Below, piece after piece: positions 43,035 through 52,104 of a DNA stretch of 64,000 bases. Below the pieces are notes generated by a model that was not told the origin of the DNA, did no database searches, and saw only the letters and a list, made by a program, of their open reading frames with translations. Position numbers and translations under genes: made by a program. Every line of letters begins with the position of its first letter. The first letter of the stretch is position 1. Origin of the DNA: JAGXRK01 sp963804005 (GTDB taxonomy: Bacteria; Bacteroidota; Ignavibacteria; Ignavibacteriales; Ignavibacteriaceae); contig CAWDOP010000016.1 in the NCBI GenBank assembly GCA_963804005.1, positions 1 to 64,000 of the forward strand, given 5' to 3'.

Positions 43035-43343
43035 TTAAAGCTTGATCTCTATATCAACACCCGCCGGTATATCTAATTTACTCAACGAGTCGACGGTTTT
43101 GTTATTTGAATTATGAATATCAATTATTCGTTTATGTGCCCTTGTTTCAAACTGTTCACGAGACTTTTTATCCACGTGAGGAGAACGAAGAACGGTGTAA
43201 ATAGTCTTTCTGGTCGGCAATGGAATTGGACCTGAAACTACCGCCCCTGTGCTTCTAACAGTTTTAATAATTTTTTCTGTAGATTTATCAATCAAAATAT
43301 GATCGTACGATTTCAATTTTATTCTAATCTTCTGTCCGGGCAC
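43035..43343 (-). CDS. rpsJ: 30S ribosomal protein S10
   Basis: 102 residues: PGQKIRIKLKSYDHILIDKSTEKII, GPIPLPTRKTIYTVLRSPHVDKKSREQFETRAHKR. It starts with GTG at 43343 behind AAGGAGTAAG. S10 also serves as NusE in antitermination, fitting its place in this large block with nusG. Confidence 0.97.
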   Translation of the reverse strand: MPGQKIRIKLKSYDHILIDKSTEKIIKTVRSTGAVVSGPIPLPTRKTIYTVLRSPHVDKKSREQFETRAHKRIIDIHNSNNKTVDSLSKLDIPAGVDIEIKL

Positions 43344-43376
43344 GGAACTTACTCCTTAGTTTTAATTTAGAAACGT

Positions 43377-43398
43377 AAAGGGAGCAACCACTCCCCTT
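43377..43398 (-). promoter_or_regulatory. Stem-loop between tuf and rpsJ
   Basis: On the minus strand AAGGGGAG pairs with CTCCCTTT (43391-43398 with 43377-43384) around a 6-base loop, in the 70-base gap between the tuf stop and the rpsJ start. No U-tract follows, so it may be an attenuator or RNA processing site between the str and S10 groups rather than a full terminator. Confidence 0.45.
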
Positions 43399-43413
43399 AA
43401 GTACACATAGTAA

Positions 43414-44622
43414 TTATTCAATAATTTTTGTTACTACACCAGCACCAACAGTTCTACCACCTTCACGGATAGCAAAACGCAGTCCATCTTCCATCGCTAT
43501 TTCAGATATAAGATCAACTTTTAATTTAACGTTATCACCCGGCATAACCATTTCAGTGCCTTCAGGTAAAGTAGCAACTCCGGTTACGTCAGTAGTTCTG
43601 AAATAGAACTGAGGTCTGTAACCATTGAAGAATGGAGTATGACGTCCACCTTCTTCTTTAGAAAGAATGTAAACTTCACCTTCAAATTTCTTGTGAGGAG
43701 TAATAGAACCTGTTTTTGCAAGTACCATTCCTCTTTCAATTTCATTTTTATCAACACCTCTTAACAATATACCTGCATTATCACCAGCCACTGCAGAGTC
43801 AAGCTCTTTTCTAAACATTTCTATACCGGTAACAACTGTTTTCTTGTGAAGTCCAAGTCCTATCAATTCAACTTCTTCCTGAATTTTAACGGTTCCTCTT
43901 TCAACTCTACCTGTAGCAACTGTACCGCGACCGGTAATTGAGAAAACGTCCTCAACCGGCATTAGGAAAGGCTTATCTGTGTTTCTTTCCGGGATTGGAA
44001 TATAAGTGTCAACAGCATCCATAAGTTCCCAAATACAATCTAAACGAGGATCATCTAGAGGAGCATCACTAGTACCAGCTTCTAAAGCCTGAATAGCTGA
44101 ACCTTTGATTATAGGAATTTCATCTCCGGGAAATTCATACTTTGTCAACAAATCTCTCAACTCTTCTTCAACCAGCTCAACCAAGTCAGGATCATCTTTC
44201 ATCATATCAACTTTATTTAAGAATACAACAATCTTTGGCACACCAACCTGTCTAGCTAAAAGAATATGCTCTCTTGTTTGAGGCATCGGACCATCAGCAG
44301 CGGCAACTACTAATATTGCACCATCCATCTGCGCTGCACCAGTAATCATGTTCTTCACGTAATCTGCGTGACCGGGACAATCAACGTGGGCGTAATGTCT
44401 GTTAGCTGTCGAATACTCCACGTGAGCTGTTGCAATGGTAATACCTCTTTCTCTTTCTTCGGGTGCGTTATCAATAGAATCAAAAGTTCTAATCTGTGAT
44501 AAGCCCTTCTTAGCGAGAGCCATAGTGATGGCAGCGGTTAAGGTAGTTTTGCCATGATCTACGTGACCGATAGTACCTACGTTAACGTGAGGTTTGCTCC
44601 TATCAAATTTTTCTTTTGCCAT
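43414..44622 (-). CDS. tuf: Elongation factor Tu
   Basis: 402 residues. G motifs: GHVDHGKTT (G1, near 18-26), the effector region ERERGITIATAHVEY (G2), DCPGHADYVKNM (G3), and FLNKVDM (G4). Domains 2 and 3 follow, ending in GGRTVGAGVVTKIIE. It brings aminoacyl-tRNA to the ribosome. It lies between fusA and rpsJ. Confidence 0.98.
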   Translation of the reverse strand: MAKEKFDRSKPHVNVGTIGHVDHGKTTLTAAITMALAKKGLSQIRTFDSIDNAPEERERGITIATAHVEYSTANRHYAHVDCPGHADYVKNMITGAAQMDGAILVVAAADGPMPQTREHILLARQVGVPKIVVFLNKVDMMKDDPDLVELVEEELRDLLTKYEFPGDEIPIIKGSAIQALEAGTSDAPLDDPRLDCIWELMDAVDTYIPIPERNTDKPFLMPVEDVFSITGRGTVATGRVERGTVKIQEEVELIGLGLHKKTVVTGIEMFRKELDSAVAGDNAGILLRGVDKNEIERGMVLAKTGSITPHKKFEGEVYILSKEEGGRHTPFFNGYRPQFYFRTTDVTGVATLPEGTEMVMPGDNVKLKVDLISEIAMEDGLRFAIREGGRTVGAGVVTKIIE

Positions 44623-44670
44623 CGGAATCTCCTTTAATATTAATTATTCTTTTGTTTTTTATTAACTTAT

Positions 44671-46761
44671 TTAAGTTGATTTTTTGCCAATTGTTTTTTC
44701 TGCAATTTCTTCTGCAATTGATTTTGGAACTTCATCATAATATTCAAACTGCATAGTATATATTGCTCTTCCTTGTGTCATTGATCTTAATATTGTTGAG
44801 TAACCAAACATTTCGGATAAAGGTACTTTGGCTTTAATAACCTGAGCATCTTTCCTTGCAGTGAAACCTTCAATTTTGCCTCTGCGAGAATTCAAATCGC
44901 CCATTACGTCTCCCAAATAATCTTCAGGAGTAACAACTTCAACTGCCATTATGGGTTCAAGAAGAACAGGTTTTGCTTTTCTGGCACCAGCCTGAAATGC
45001 CATTGAACCAGCAACTTTAAATGATATTTCATCTGAATCCACATCATGATATGAACCATCGTAAATCTTAGTTTTAATATCAACAACCGGAAATCCGGCA
45101 ATGATACCATTTCTCATCGCTTCCTGAATACCTTGTGAAACAGCAGGAATATATTCTTTTGGCACTGCACCACCCACTATTCCATTTATAAATTCGTAAC
45201 CTTTTCCGGGTTCGTTAGGGCTAAGCTCAATCCACACGTGACCAAATTTTCCTCGTCCACCTGATTGCTTAACAAACTTACCTTCAGCTTGAACTGTTTC
45301 CCTTATTGTTTCTCTGTAAGCAACCTGCGGTTTACCAACATTAGCTTCAACCTTGAATTCTCTTTTCATTCTTTCAACAAGAATTTCAAGATGAAGTTCT
45401 CCCATTCCGCTTATAAGTGTTTGACCGGTTTCCTGATCAACATTAACTCTAAAAGTCGGATCTTCATCAGAGAGTTTGACCAAAGAATCAGAGAGTTTAT
45501 CCTGATCAGCTTTGGTTTTTGGTTCAATAGCAATTTGAATAACAGGTTCAGGGAAAATTATCCTTTCCAAAACAACAGGATCTTTTTCATCACAGAGAGT
45601 ATCGCCTGTTCGGGTATATTTGAGTCCTACTGCAGCTGCTATATCACCAGCTCTAACTTCTTCAAGTTCAGAGCGAGAATTTGCATGCATCTGAAGTAAT
45701 CTGCTAATCCTTTCCTTCTTACCACTAACTGAATTAAAAATGTATGATCCTGCTTTAAGTGTTCCTGAATAGACACGAAAATATGTTAGTTTACCTACAT
45801 ACGGATCGTTCATCATCTTAAATGCTAAGGCAGTAAATTTTTCTTTTTCGTCAATCTTCCTTTTAACAACATCATTTATTCCTACATGATGCGCTTCAAT
45901 ATCCTTAAAGTCTGCCGGAGAAGGCAATAAATCAATCACCGAATCAAGCAACTTCTGAACTCCCTTATTTTTGAATGACGAACCGCAAATAACAGGAATA
46001 ATCTTAGATTCGATAGTCGCTTTTCTTAAAACATTAATAATTTCATCAGAACTAATATGCTCGCCATTTAAATATTTCTCTAGAAGAGTATCATTAACAT
46101 CAGAAACTGCTTCAAGCATTTCTGTTCTATACTTATTAGAAATTTCGATCAAATCTTGTGGAATATCTATTACATCGAAAGTCTGACCAAAAGTTTCATC
46201 GTGATACATTCTTGCCTTAAAATCAATAAGATCTATGATGCCAGCAAACATGTCACCTTCGCCAATAGGAAGTGTAACAGGTATGGCATTTGCACTAAGT
46301 CTCTCTCTCATCATCTTAACTGCGTTGTAAAAATCAGCTCCGATTCTATCCATTTTATTAATAAAAGCAACTCTTGGTACGTCGTATTTATCTGCCTGAC
46401 GCCATACTGTTTCTGATTGTGGTTCTACTCCGCCAACAGCACAAAATAGAGCAACAGCACCATCCAGAACTCTTAATGATCTTTCAACTTCTGCAGTAAA
46501 ATCAACGTGTCCCGGTGTATCAATAATATTTATCTGATGATCTTTCCAAAAACAAGTGGTGGCAGCACTGGTAATAGTTATGCCTCTTTCTTTTTCCTGC
46601 TCCATCCAATCCATAGTAGCAGCACCATCGTGAACTTCACCAATTCTGTGAAGTTTACCAGTATAAAAAAGAATGCGTTCGGTAGTTGTTGTCTTACCGG
46701 CATCGATGTGAGCCATTATACCAATGTTTCGCACTTTTTCTATTTTAGTCTTAGCTGCCAT
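44671..46761 (-). CDS. fusA: Elongation factor G
   Basis: 696 residues from ATG at 46761 (MAAKTKIEKVRNIGIMAHID); the frame opens three codons earlier at a TTG. The G domain has AHIDAGKTTTTERIL, ERGITITSAATTCFW, DTPGHVDFTAEVERSLRVLDGAV and FINKMDRIGADF. Domains II-V follow, including GMGELHLEILVERMKREF and the C-terminal TQGRAIYTMQFEYYDEVPKSIAEEI. It drives translocation. Confidence 0.98.
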   Translation of the reverse strand: MAAKTKIEKVRNIGIMAHIDAGKTTTTERILFYTGKLHRIGEVHDGAATMDWMEQEKERGITITSAATTCFWKDHQINIIDTPGHVDFTAEVERSLRVLDGAVALFCAVGGVEPQSETVWRQADKYDVPRVAFINKMDRIGADFYNAVKMMRERLSANAIPVTLPIGEGDMFAGIIDLIDFKARMYHDETFGQTFDVIDIPQDLIEISNKYRTEMLEAVSDVNDTLLEKYLNGEHISSDEIINVLRKATIESKIIPVICGSSFKNKGVQKLLDSVIDLLPSPADFKDIEAHHVGINDVVKRKIDEKEKFTALAFKMMNDPYVGKLTYFRVYSGTLKAGSYIFNSVSGKKERISRLLQMHANSRSELEEVRAGDIAAAVGLKYTRTGDTLCDEKDPVVLERIIFPEPVIQIAIEPKTKADQDKLSDSLVKLSDEDPTFRVNVDQETGQTLISGMGELHLEILVERMKREFKVEANVGKPQVAYRETIRETVQAEGKFVKQSGGRGKFGHVWIELSPNEPGKGYEFINGIVGGAVPKEYIPAVSQGIQEAMRNGIIAGFPVVDIKTKIYDGSYHDVDSDEISFKVAGSMAFQAGARKAKPVLLEPIMAVEVVTPEDYLGDVMGDLNSRRGKIEGFTARKDAQVIKAKVPLSEMFGYSTILRSMTQGRAIYTMQFEYYDEVPKSIAEEIAEKTIGKKST

Positions 46762-46786
46762 CAAATTCAATTAATTTTATAATACG

Positions 46787-47254
46787 TTACCATTTAAAAT
46801 GAGCAAATGCTTTGTTTGCTTCCGCCATTTTATGTGTGTCTTCTTTCTTCTTTACTGAAGAACCTTCACCATTAGAAGCTGCAATCAATTCATTAGCAAG
46901 TTTTTGAGACATTGATTTTTCACTTCTCGATCTTGAATAATTTTTAATCCATCTCATAGCCAGGGCAATTCTTCTTTCAGGACGAACCTCCGTAGGAACT
47001 TGATAAGTAGCTCCACCGACTCTTCTGCTTCTTACTTCAATTAATGGTTGAACATTAGAAATAGCTTTTTTAAAAACTTCGAGTCCTGGTTTTTTAGTCT
47101 TATCTTCAATGAAACTAAATGCTTCATAAACCATTTTTCTGGTAACAGATTTTTTACCATCATACATTAAACTGTTTATGAACCTGGAAACTAAAACATC
47201 ATTGAATTTAGGATCCGGGTTAACATATCTTTTTTCTGCTCTTTTCTTTCTCAT
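46787..47254 (-). CDS. rpsG: 30S ribosomal protein S7
   Basis: 155 residues: KFNDVLVSRFINSLMYDGKKSVTRKMVYEAF, NVQPLIEVRSRRVGGATYQVPTEVRPERRIALAMRWI. It organises the 16S 3' domain. It starts 3 bases after rpsL. Confidence 0.97.
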   Translation of the reverse strand: MRKKRAEKRYVNPDPKFNDVLVSRFINSLMYDGKKSVTRKMVYEAFSFIEDKTKKPGLEVFKKAISNVQPLIEVRSRRVGGATYQVPTEVRPERRIALAMRWIKNYSRSRSEKSMSQKLANELIAASNGEGSSVKKKEDTHKMAEANKAFAHFKW

Positions 47255-47257
47255 AAT

Positions 47258-47635
47258 TTATTTAGCCTTCGGTTTTTTAGCTCCATACTTTGAGCGTCCT
47301 TTTTTTCTATCTTCAACTCCGCTTGTATCAAGGGTTCCTCTAATAATGTGATATCTTACACCTGGTAAATCTTTAACTCTTCCGCCTCTTATCATTACAA
47401 TAGAATGTTCCTGCAAATTATGTCCTTCACCTGGTATGTATGCAGTAACTTCAATATTATTTGTCAATCTCACTCTGGCAACTTTTCTAAGTGCAGAATT
47501 AGGCTTTTTAGGAGTTGTAGTATAAACTCTTGTACATACGCCTCGCTTCTGCGGACAGCTAGCCAAAGCCGGAGCTTTATTTTTGGCAAGAATTACGACT
47601 CTACCTTTTCTAACCAATTGGTTTATAGTTGGCAC
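47258..47635 (-). CDS. rpsL: 30S ribosomal protein S12
   Basis: 125 residues: PTINQLVRKGRVVI, CPQKRGVCTRVYTTTPKKPNSALRKVARVRLTNNIEVTAYIPGEGHNLQEHS, and a KKPKAK tail. The start is GTG at 47635 with AGGAG 8 bases upstream. K43 and K88 equivalents (PKKPNSA and PGVRYH region) are intact, so it does not show the common streptomycin-resistance changes. Confidence 0.97.
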   Translation of the reverse strand: MPTINQLVRKGRVVILAKNKAPALASCPQKRGVCTRVYTTTPKKPNSALRKVARVRLTNNIEVTAYIPGEGHNLQEHSIVMIRGGRVKDLPGVRYHIIRGTLDTSGVEDRKKGRSKYGAKKPKAK

Positions 47636-47676
47636 TCAAATCTCCTATAAAAACGTTTTCAAAAAAATTCAGACTT

Positions 47677-47707
47677 CAAATATACCTTCTGACCTAAATT
47701 ATGTCAA
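47677..47707 (-). promoter_or_regulatory. Promoter of the str/S10/spc block
   Basis: On the minus strand TTGACA (47702-47707) and TATATT (47679-47684) are separated by exactly 17 bases, and the -10 element extends to TATATTTG, which also fits the Bacteroidota TAnnTTTG consensus. The rpsL GTG lies 42 bases downstream. It is the clearest promoter in this block. Confidence 0.7.
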
Positions 47708-47801
47708 GAAAATAAGCATAATATTTGCGATTTATGTATAATAAATCAAATTAGAAGTCCAAACCAGCAAATAAGACATAAAGGAACTTAATATTTGTCA
47801 A

Positions 47802-50800
47802 TTATTGATTTGCTTTTACTTCTTCTTCTTCTTTTTCCTTTTCTTCATTTTGCATTGTTGGCTCTGTCTTTAACATAATTTTTTTGTACTTCTTCAATCC
47901 AGTACCAGCAGGTATTAGATGACCCATTACAACATTCTCTTTTAATCCTAGAAGATTATCTACTTTTGCCTGAATTGCCGCATTAGCAAGAACCTTTGTG
48001 GTTTCCTGGAATGAAGCTGCAGAAATAAAACTCTCCGTTGACAGCGCTGCCTGAGTAATACCCAAAAGAATATTCTCAAAAGTTGCAGGTTCAGCGTCTC
48101 TAACAACTGCTTCCTTTTTATCCTTCTTTTTAAGATCAGCATTGATTTCTCGAATCTTTGATTTGGTGATAGGCTGACCTTCTTTCAATTTCGAGTCACC
48201 CTTTTCAACAATAACAACCATGTTTTCTATTTTATGATTTTCTTCGAGAAATTCAATTTTATCAACAACATCCTCCTCAAGGAATTTAGTATCTCCGGGA
48301 GAGACTATTTTAATCTTCTGAAGCATCTGACGAACGATCACTTCTATGTGCTTGTCATTTATTTTAACACCTTGCAAGCGATAAACATCCTGTATTTCAT
48401 TAACAAGATATTCCTGAACAGCACTCGTTCCTTTAATGGCTAAGATATCGTGAGGATTAATTGGTCCATCTGTTATTTTTTCACCAGCAGGAATTTCATC
48501 ATTTTCCTGAACAAGAATATGTCGTTGTAATGGAACATTATACTTCTTTTCAACAGACTTATCTGGTGCCGTTATCATTATTTCTCTCGAACCTTTTTTT
48601 CTAGCACCAAATTTCACAAAACCTTCTATCTCTGAAACAATAGCTGTTTCATGTGGACTCCGTGATTCGAATAATTCAGTTACTCTTGGAAGACCACCGG
48701 TAATGTCTCTACTTTTTGACGTCTGTTTAGAAATTTTAGCTAGTACTGTACCGGCAGGTATTTTTTCACCCGCATCAACATTGAGATAAGCTTTGATAGG
48801 AAGGTTAAATGGTTTTGAATCACTATCTTCTGTTTCAATAACAATGCTCGGAGTAAGATTTTTATCTTTTGATTCCATAATGACTTTTTGAACATGACCA
48901 GTTTGTTCATCAGTAACTTGTTGTAGAGTAACATTATCAATTAAATCAACAAATCTTACTGTTCCTGCAACGTCAGTTAATATAACTGCATTGTAAGGAT
49001 CGTGATTATAAAGAGGAGTTTTCTTTTTAACAAATTCACCATCGGAAACAACAAGTTCTGCTCCATAAGGAACATCATATTTTTTTATTTGCCTGTTATC
49101 TTCGTCATATATTCCAAGTGCACCTCTTCTACCAATAACAACCTTAATTGTCAAATCAGGTCCGCCAAAAGGATCTTTTTCACTTTTTTCAACATGAGGA
49201 ATCTTTTCAAATCTAACTGTTCCTTCGACATTAGTCTCAACCTGCGATTGGCTTGCAATTCTGGATGAAGTACCACCAAGGTGAAAAGTTCTAAGAGTAA
49301 GCTGAGTACCAGGCTCACCAATTGACTGTGCTGCAATTATTCCAACAGCCTCTCCGATCTCTACAATTTTACCAGTGGTAAGGTTCCGACCATAACATTT
49401 AGCACAAACTCCACGTTTAGATTCACAAGTTAATACAGTTCTAATGTAAACAGAATCTATGTTAGCATCTTCAATCTTTTCGGCTATCTCTTCAGTTATT
49501 GTTTCACCAGCTTCAATAATCAAATCATCTGTACGAGGATGATAAATATCAGTTTGAGCTACTCGTCCGGTAATTCTTTCCTGAAGTGGTTCTCTTTCCT
49601 GTTCAACATCTTTGAGAGCTTTAATTTCAATACCGAGAATTGTTCCACAATCAATTTCACTAATAATAACATCCTGAGCAACGTCAACTAACCTTCTGGT
49701 TAAGTATCCCGCATCAGCTGTTTTAAGCGCTGTATCTGCAAGTCCTTTACGGGCACCGTGAGTAGATATAAAGTATTCAAGAACTGATAATCCTTCTTTG
49801 AAATTTGCTACGATAGGATTTTCAATAATTTCACCAGCTTGACCAGTAAGAGACTTCTGAGGTTTCATCATCAACCCCCTCATACCAGCAAGCTGTCTTA
49901 CTTGCTCTTGCGAACCTCTTGCACCAGAATCAACCATCATATGTAATGAATTAAAACCCTGATTATGCACTCTTATTTTTTCCATCAATGCACGGGCAAC
50001 GTCATTAGTTGTATGAGTCCATACGTCTATAATTTTATTATAGCGTTCAGCATCTGTTATAACGCCAACCTCATGTTCGTTAAGAATTCCTTCAACTTTT
50101 TTATTGGCTTTTGTAATCAGACTTATTTTTTCTTCAGGAATAATCATATCTGTATAACTAATTGATAAGCCACCTGCGGTAGCATATCTAAAACCAATAT
50201 CTTTAAGATCGTCAAGGAATTTAGCGGTAACTTTATTTCCCATTTTTATGAACATTTGTCCAATGAATCCACCGAAGGTTTTCTTAATAAGCAACTGATT
50301 AAAGAATCCCATTTCCTTTGGAACAATAGAATTAAAAATAACTCTACCAACAGTTGATTCAACAAGAATTCCATCTATTCTTACTTTAATTCTTGCATGA
50401 AGTCCAACTACTTTATTGTTGTAAGCAATAATAACTTCATCAGAAGAAGAGAAACTCATTCCCTCTCCTTTATCGCCATCTTTCACTTTTGTTAAGTAAT
50501 AGCATCCCAAAACGATATCCTGAGTTGGAACAACTATTGGACTGCCATTCTGTGGAGAAAGAATATTGTGACTGCTTAACATCAGCAAGCTTGCTTCTAA
50601 CTGAGCTTCATAAGAAAGCGGAACGTGAACAGCCATTTGATCGCCGTCAAAGTCAGCGTTGAACGCAGTACAAACCATAGGGTGAAGCTGAATTGCCCGT
50701 CCATCTATAAGTACAGGTTGAAAAGCCTGTATTCCTAATCTGTGAAGAGTAGGAGCCCGGTTTAACAGTACCGGATGAGCTTCAATTATTTTCTCTAATA

Positions 50801-52064
50801 TATCCCAAATTATTGGATCTTTACGATCAACAACCTTTCTTGCACTTTTAACAGTCTTGTTATGTCCTCTTTCAATCAGTTTTCTTATTACGAATGGTTT
50901 GAATAATTCAATGGCCATATCTTTTGGAAGCCCGCACTGATGTAATTTTAATTCAGGACCAACCACAATAACAGAACGACCAGAGTAATCGACTCTTTTT
51001 CCTAAAAGGTTCTGACGGAATCTTCCTTGTTTTCCTTTGAGCATATCGCTTAAAGATTTAAGCGGTCTGTTATTATCACTTCTTACGGCACTTCCTCGTC
51101 TGGAGTTATCAAACAGTGCATCAACAGCTTCCTGAAGCATTCTTTTTTCATTTCGAAGAATAACTTCGGGTGCTTTAATATCAATTAATCTTTTTAATCT
51201 GTTATTTCTTATTATAACTCTTCTGTACAAATCATTTAAATCACTTGTGGCAAATCTTCCGCCTTCAAGAGGAACAAGAGGTCTTAATTCAGGTGGAATT
51301 ACAGGTATATAATTAAGCACCATCCATTCTGGGCGATTAGGAACCTTTCCCTCTTCTTCTTTAAATGATTCAATTACTCTTAATCTCTTAAGAAGATCCT
51401 GTTTCTTTTGTTGTGAGTTTTCAATTTCAAGTTGATCTCTTAATTCCTTGGATAATTTCTCAATATTGGTATCTTTAAGAATGTTTTTTACAGCATCCCC
51501 ACCAATTCTTGCAAGAAATTTCTTGGGGTCATCATTTTCTAATTTTTCATTTCCATCAGGAAGAGAATTTAGAACTTCGAAATACTGGTCTTCTGAGATA
51601 AGATCTAATCTGCTTAAACCAGTTAATCCGGGATTGAGAACTACATAAGATTCATAATAAATAACTTTTTCTAATTCTTTTAAGCTTAGACCGATTATAT
51701 TACCAATTTTTGAAGGCTGTGCTCTGAAAAACCAGATGTGAACAACGGGAACTGCTAATCCTATATGTCCCATTCTTTCGCGGCGAACACTTTTTTGAGT
51801 CACTTCAACACCGCAGCGGTCGCAGATAATTCCTTTGTAACGTATTCTTTTATATTTACCGCAAAAACATTCCCAATCTCGAGTGGGACCGAATGTTTTC
51901 TCACAGAATAATCCGTCTTTTTCAGGTCTGAATGAACGGTAATTAATTGTTTCCGGTTTGGTTACTTCACCATAAGATCTTGAAAGAATATCATCTGGAC
52001 TAGCCAAACCAATTGTCAAGCTGCGAATCTCTCGCATTGCATTTTCCTGAACTCTAAAAGGCAT
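47802..52064 (-). CDS. rpoC: DNA-directed RNA polymerase beta' subunit
   Basis: 1420 residues. The N-terminal zinc finger has CFCGKYKRIRYKGIICDRCGVEV. The catalytic Mg2+ motif NADFDGDQMAVH is near residue 471-482. Other conserved blocks are the clamp KGKQGRFRQNLLGKRVDYSGRSVIVVGPEL, the trigger-loop region MMVDSGARGSQEQVRQLAGMRGLM, and the second zinc site (CESKRGVCAKCYG). A Glu/Lys tail closes the protein. It lies 40 bases downstream of rpoB. Confidence 0.98.
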   Translation of the reverse strand: MPFRVQENAMREIRSLTIGLASPDDILSRSYGEVTKPETINYRSFRPEKDGLFCEKTFGPTRDWECFCGKYKRIRYKGIICDRCGVEVTQKSVRRERMGHIGLAVPVVHIWFFRAQPSKIGNIIGLSLKELEKVIYYESYVVLNPGLTGLSRLDLISEDQYFEVLNSLPDGNEKLENDDPKKFLARIGGDAVKNILKDTNIEKLSKELRDQLEIENSQQKKQDLLKRLRVIESFKEEEGKVPNRPEWMVLNYIPVIPPELRPLVPLEGGRFATSDLNDLYRRVIIRNNRLKRLIDIKAPEVILRNEKRMLQEAVDALFDNSRRGSAVRSDNNRPLKSLSDMLKGKQGRFRQNLLGKRVDYSGRSVIVVGPELKLHQCGLPKDMAIELFKPFVIRKLIERGHNKTVKSARKVVDRKDPIIWDILEKIIEAHPVLLNRAPTLHRLGIQAFQPVLIDGRAIQLHPMVCTAFNADFDGDQMAVHVPLSYEAQLEASLLMLSSHNILSPQNGSPIVVPTQDIVLGCYYLTKVKDGDKGEGMSFSSSDEVIIAYNNKVVGLHARIKVRIDGILVESTVGRVIFNSIVPKEMGFFNQLLIKKTFGGFIGQMFIKMGNKVTAKFLDDLKDIGFRYATAGGLSISYTDMIIPEEKISLITKANKKVEGILNEHEVGVITDAERYNKIIDVWTHTTNDVARALMEKIRVHNQGFNSLHMMVDSGARGSQEQVRQLAGMRGLMMKPQKSLTGQAGEIIENPIVANFKEGLSVLEYFISTHGARKGLADTALKTADAGYLTRRLVDVAQDVIISEIDCGTILGIEIKALKDVEQEREPLQERITGRVAQTDIYHPRTDDLIIEAGETITEEIAEKIEDANIDSVYIRTVLTCESKRGVCAKCYGRNLTTGKIVEIGEAVGIIAAQSIGEPGTQLTLRTFHLGGTSSRIASQSQVETNVEGTVRFEKIPHVEKSEKDPFGGPDLTIKVVIGRRGALGIYDEDNRQIKKYDVPYGAELVVSDGEFVKKKTPLYNHDPYNAVILTDVAGTVRFVDLIDNVTLQQVTDEQTGHVQKVIMESKDKNLTPSIVIETEDSDSKPFNLPIKAYLNVDAGEKIPAGTVLAKISKQTSKSRDITGGLPRVTELFESRSPHETAIVSEIEGFVKFGARKKGSREIMITAPDKSVEKKYNVPLQRHILVQENDEIPAGEKITDGPINPHDILAIKGTSAVQEYLVNEIQDVYRLQGVKINDKHIEVIVRQMLQKIKIVSPGDTKFLEEDVVDKIEFLEENHKIENMVVIVEKGDSKLKEGQPITKSKIREINADLKKKDKKEAVVRDAEPATFENILLGITQAALSTESFISAASFQETTKVLANAAIQAKVDNLLGLKENVVMGHLIPAGTGLKKYKKIMLKTEPTMQNEEKEKEEEEVKANQ

Positions 52065-52104
52065 ATTTTATCTCCTCATTACTATGTGAAAAATTTGTTC
52101 AATG

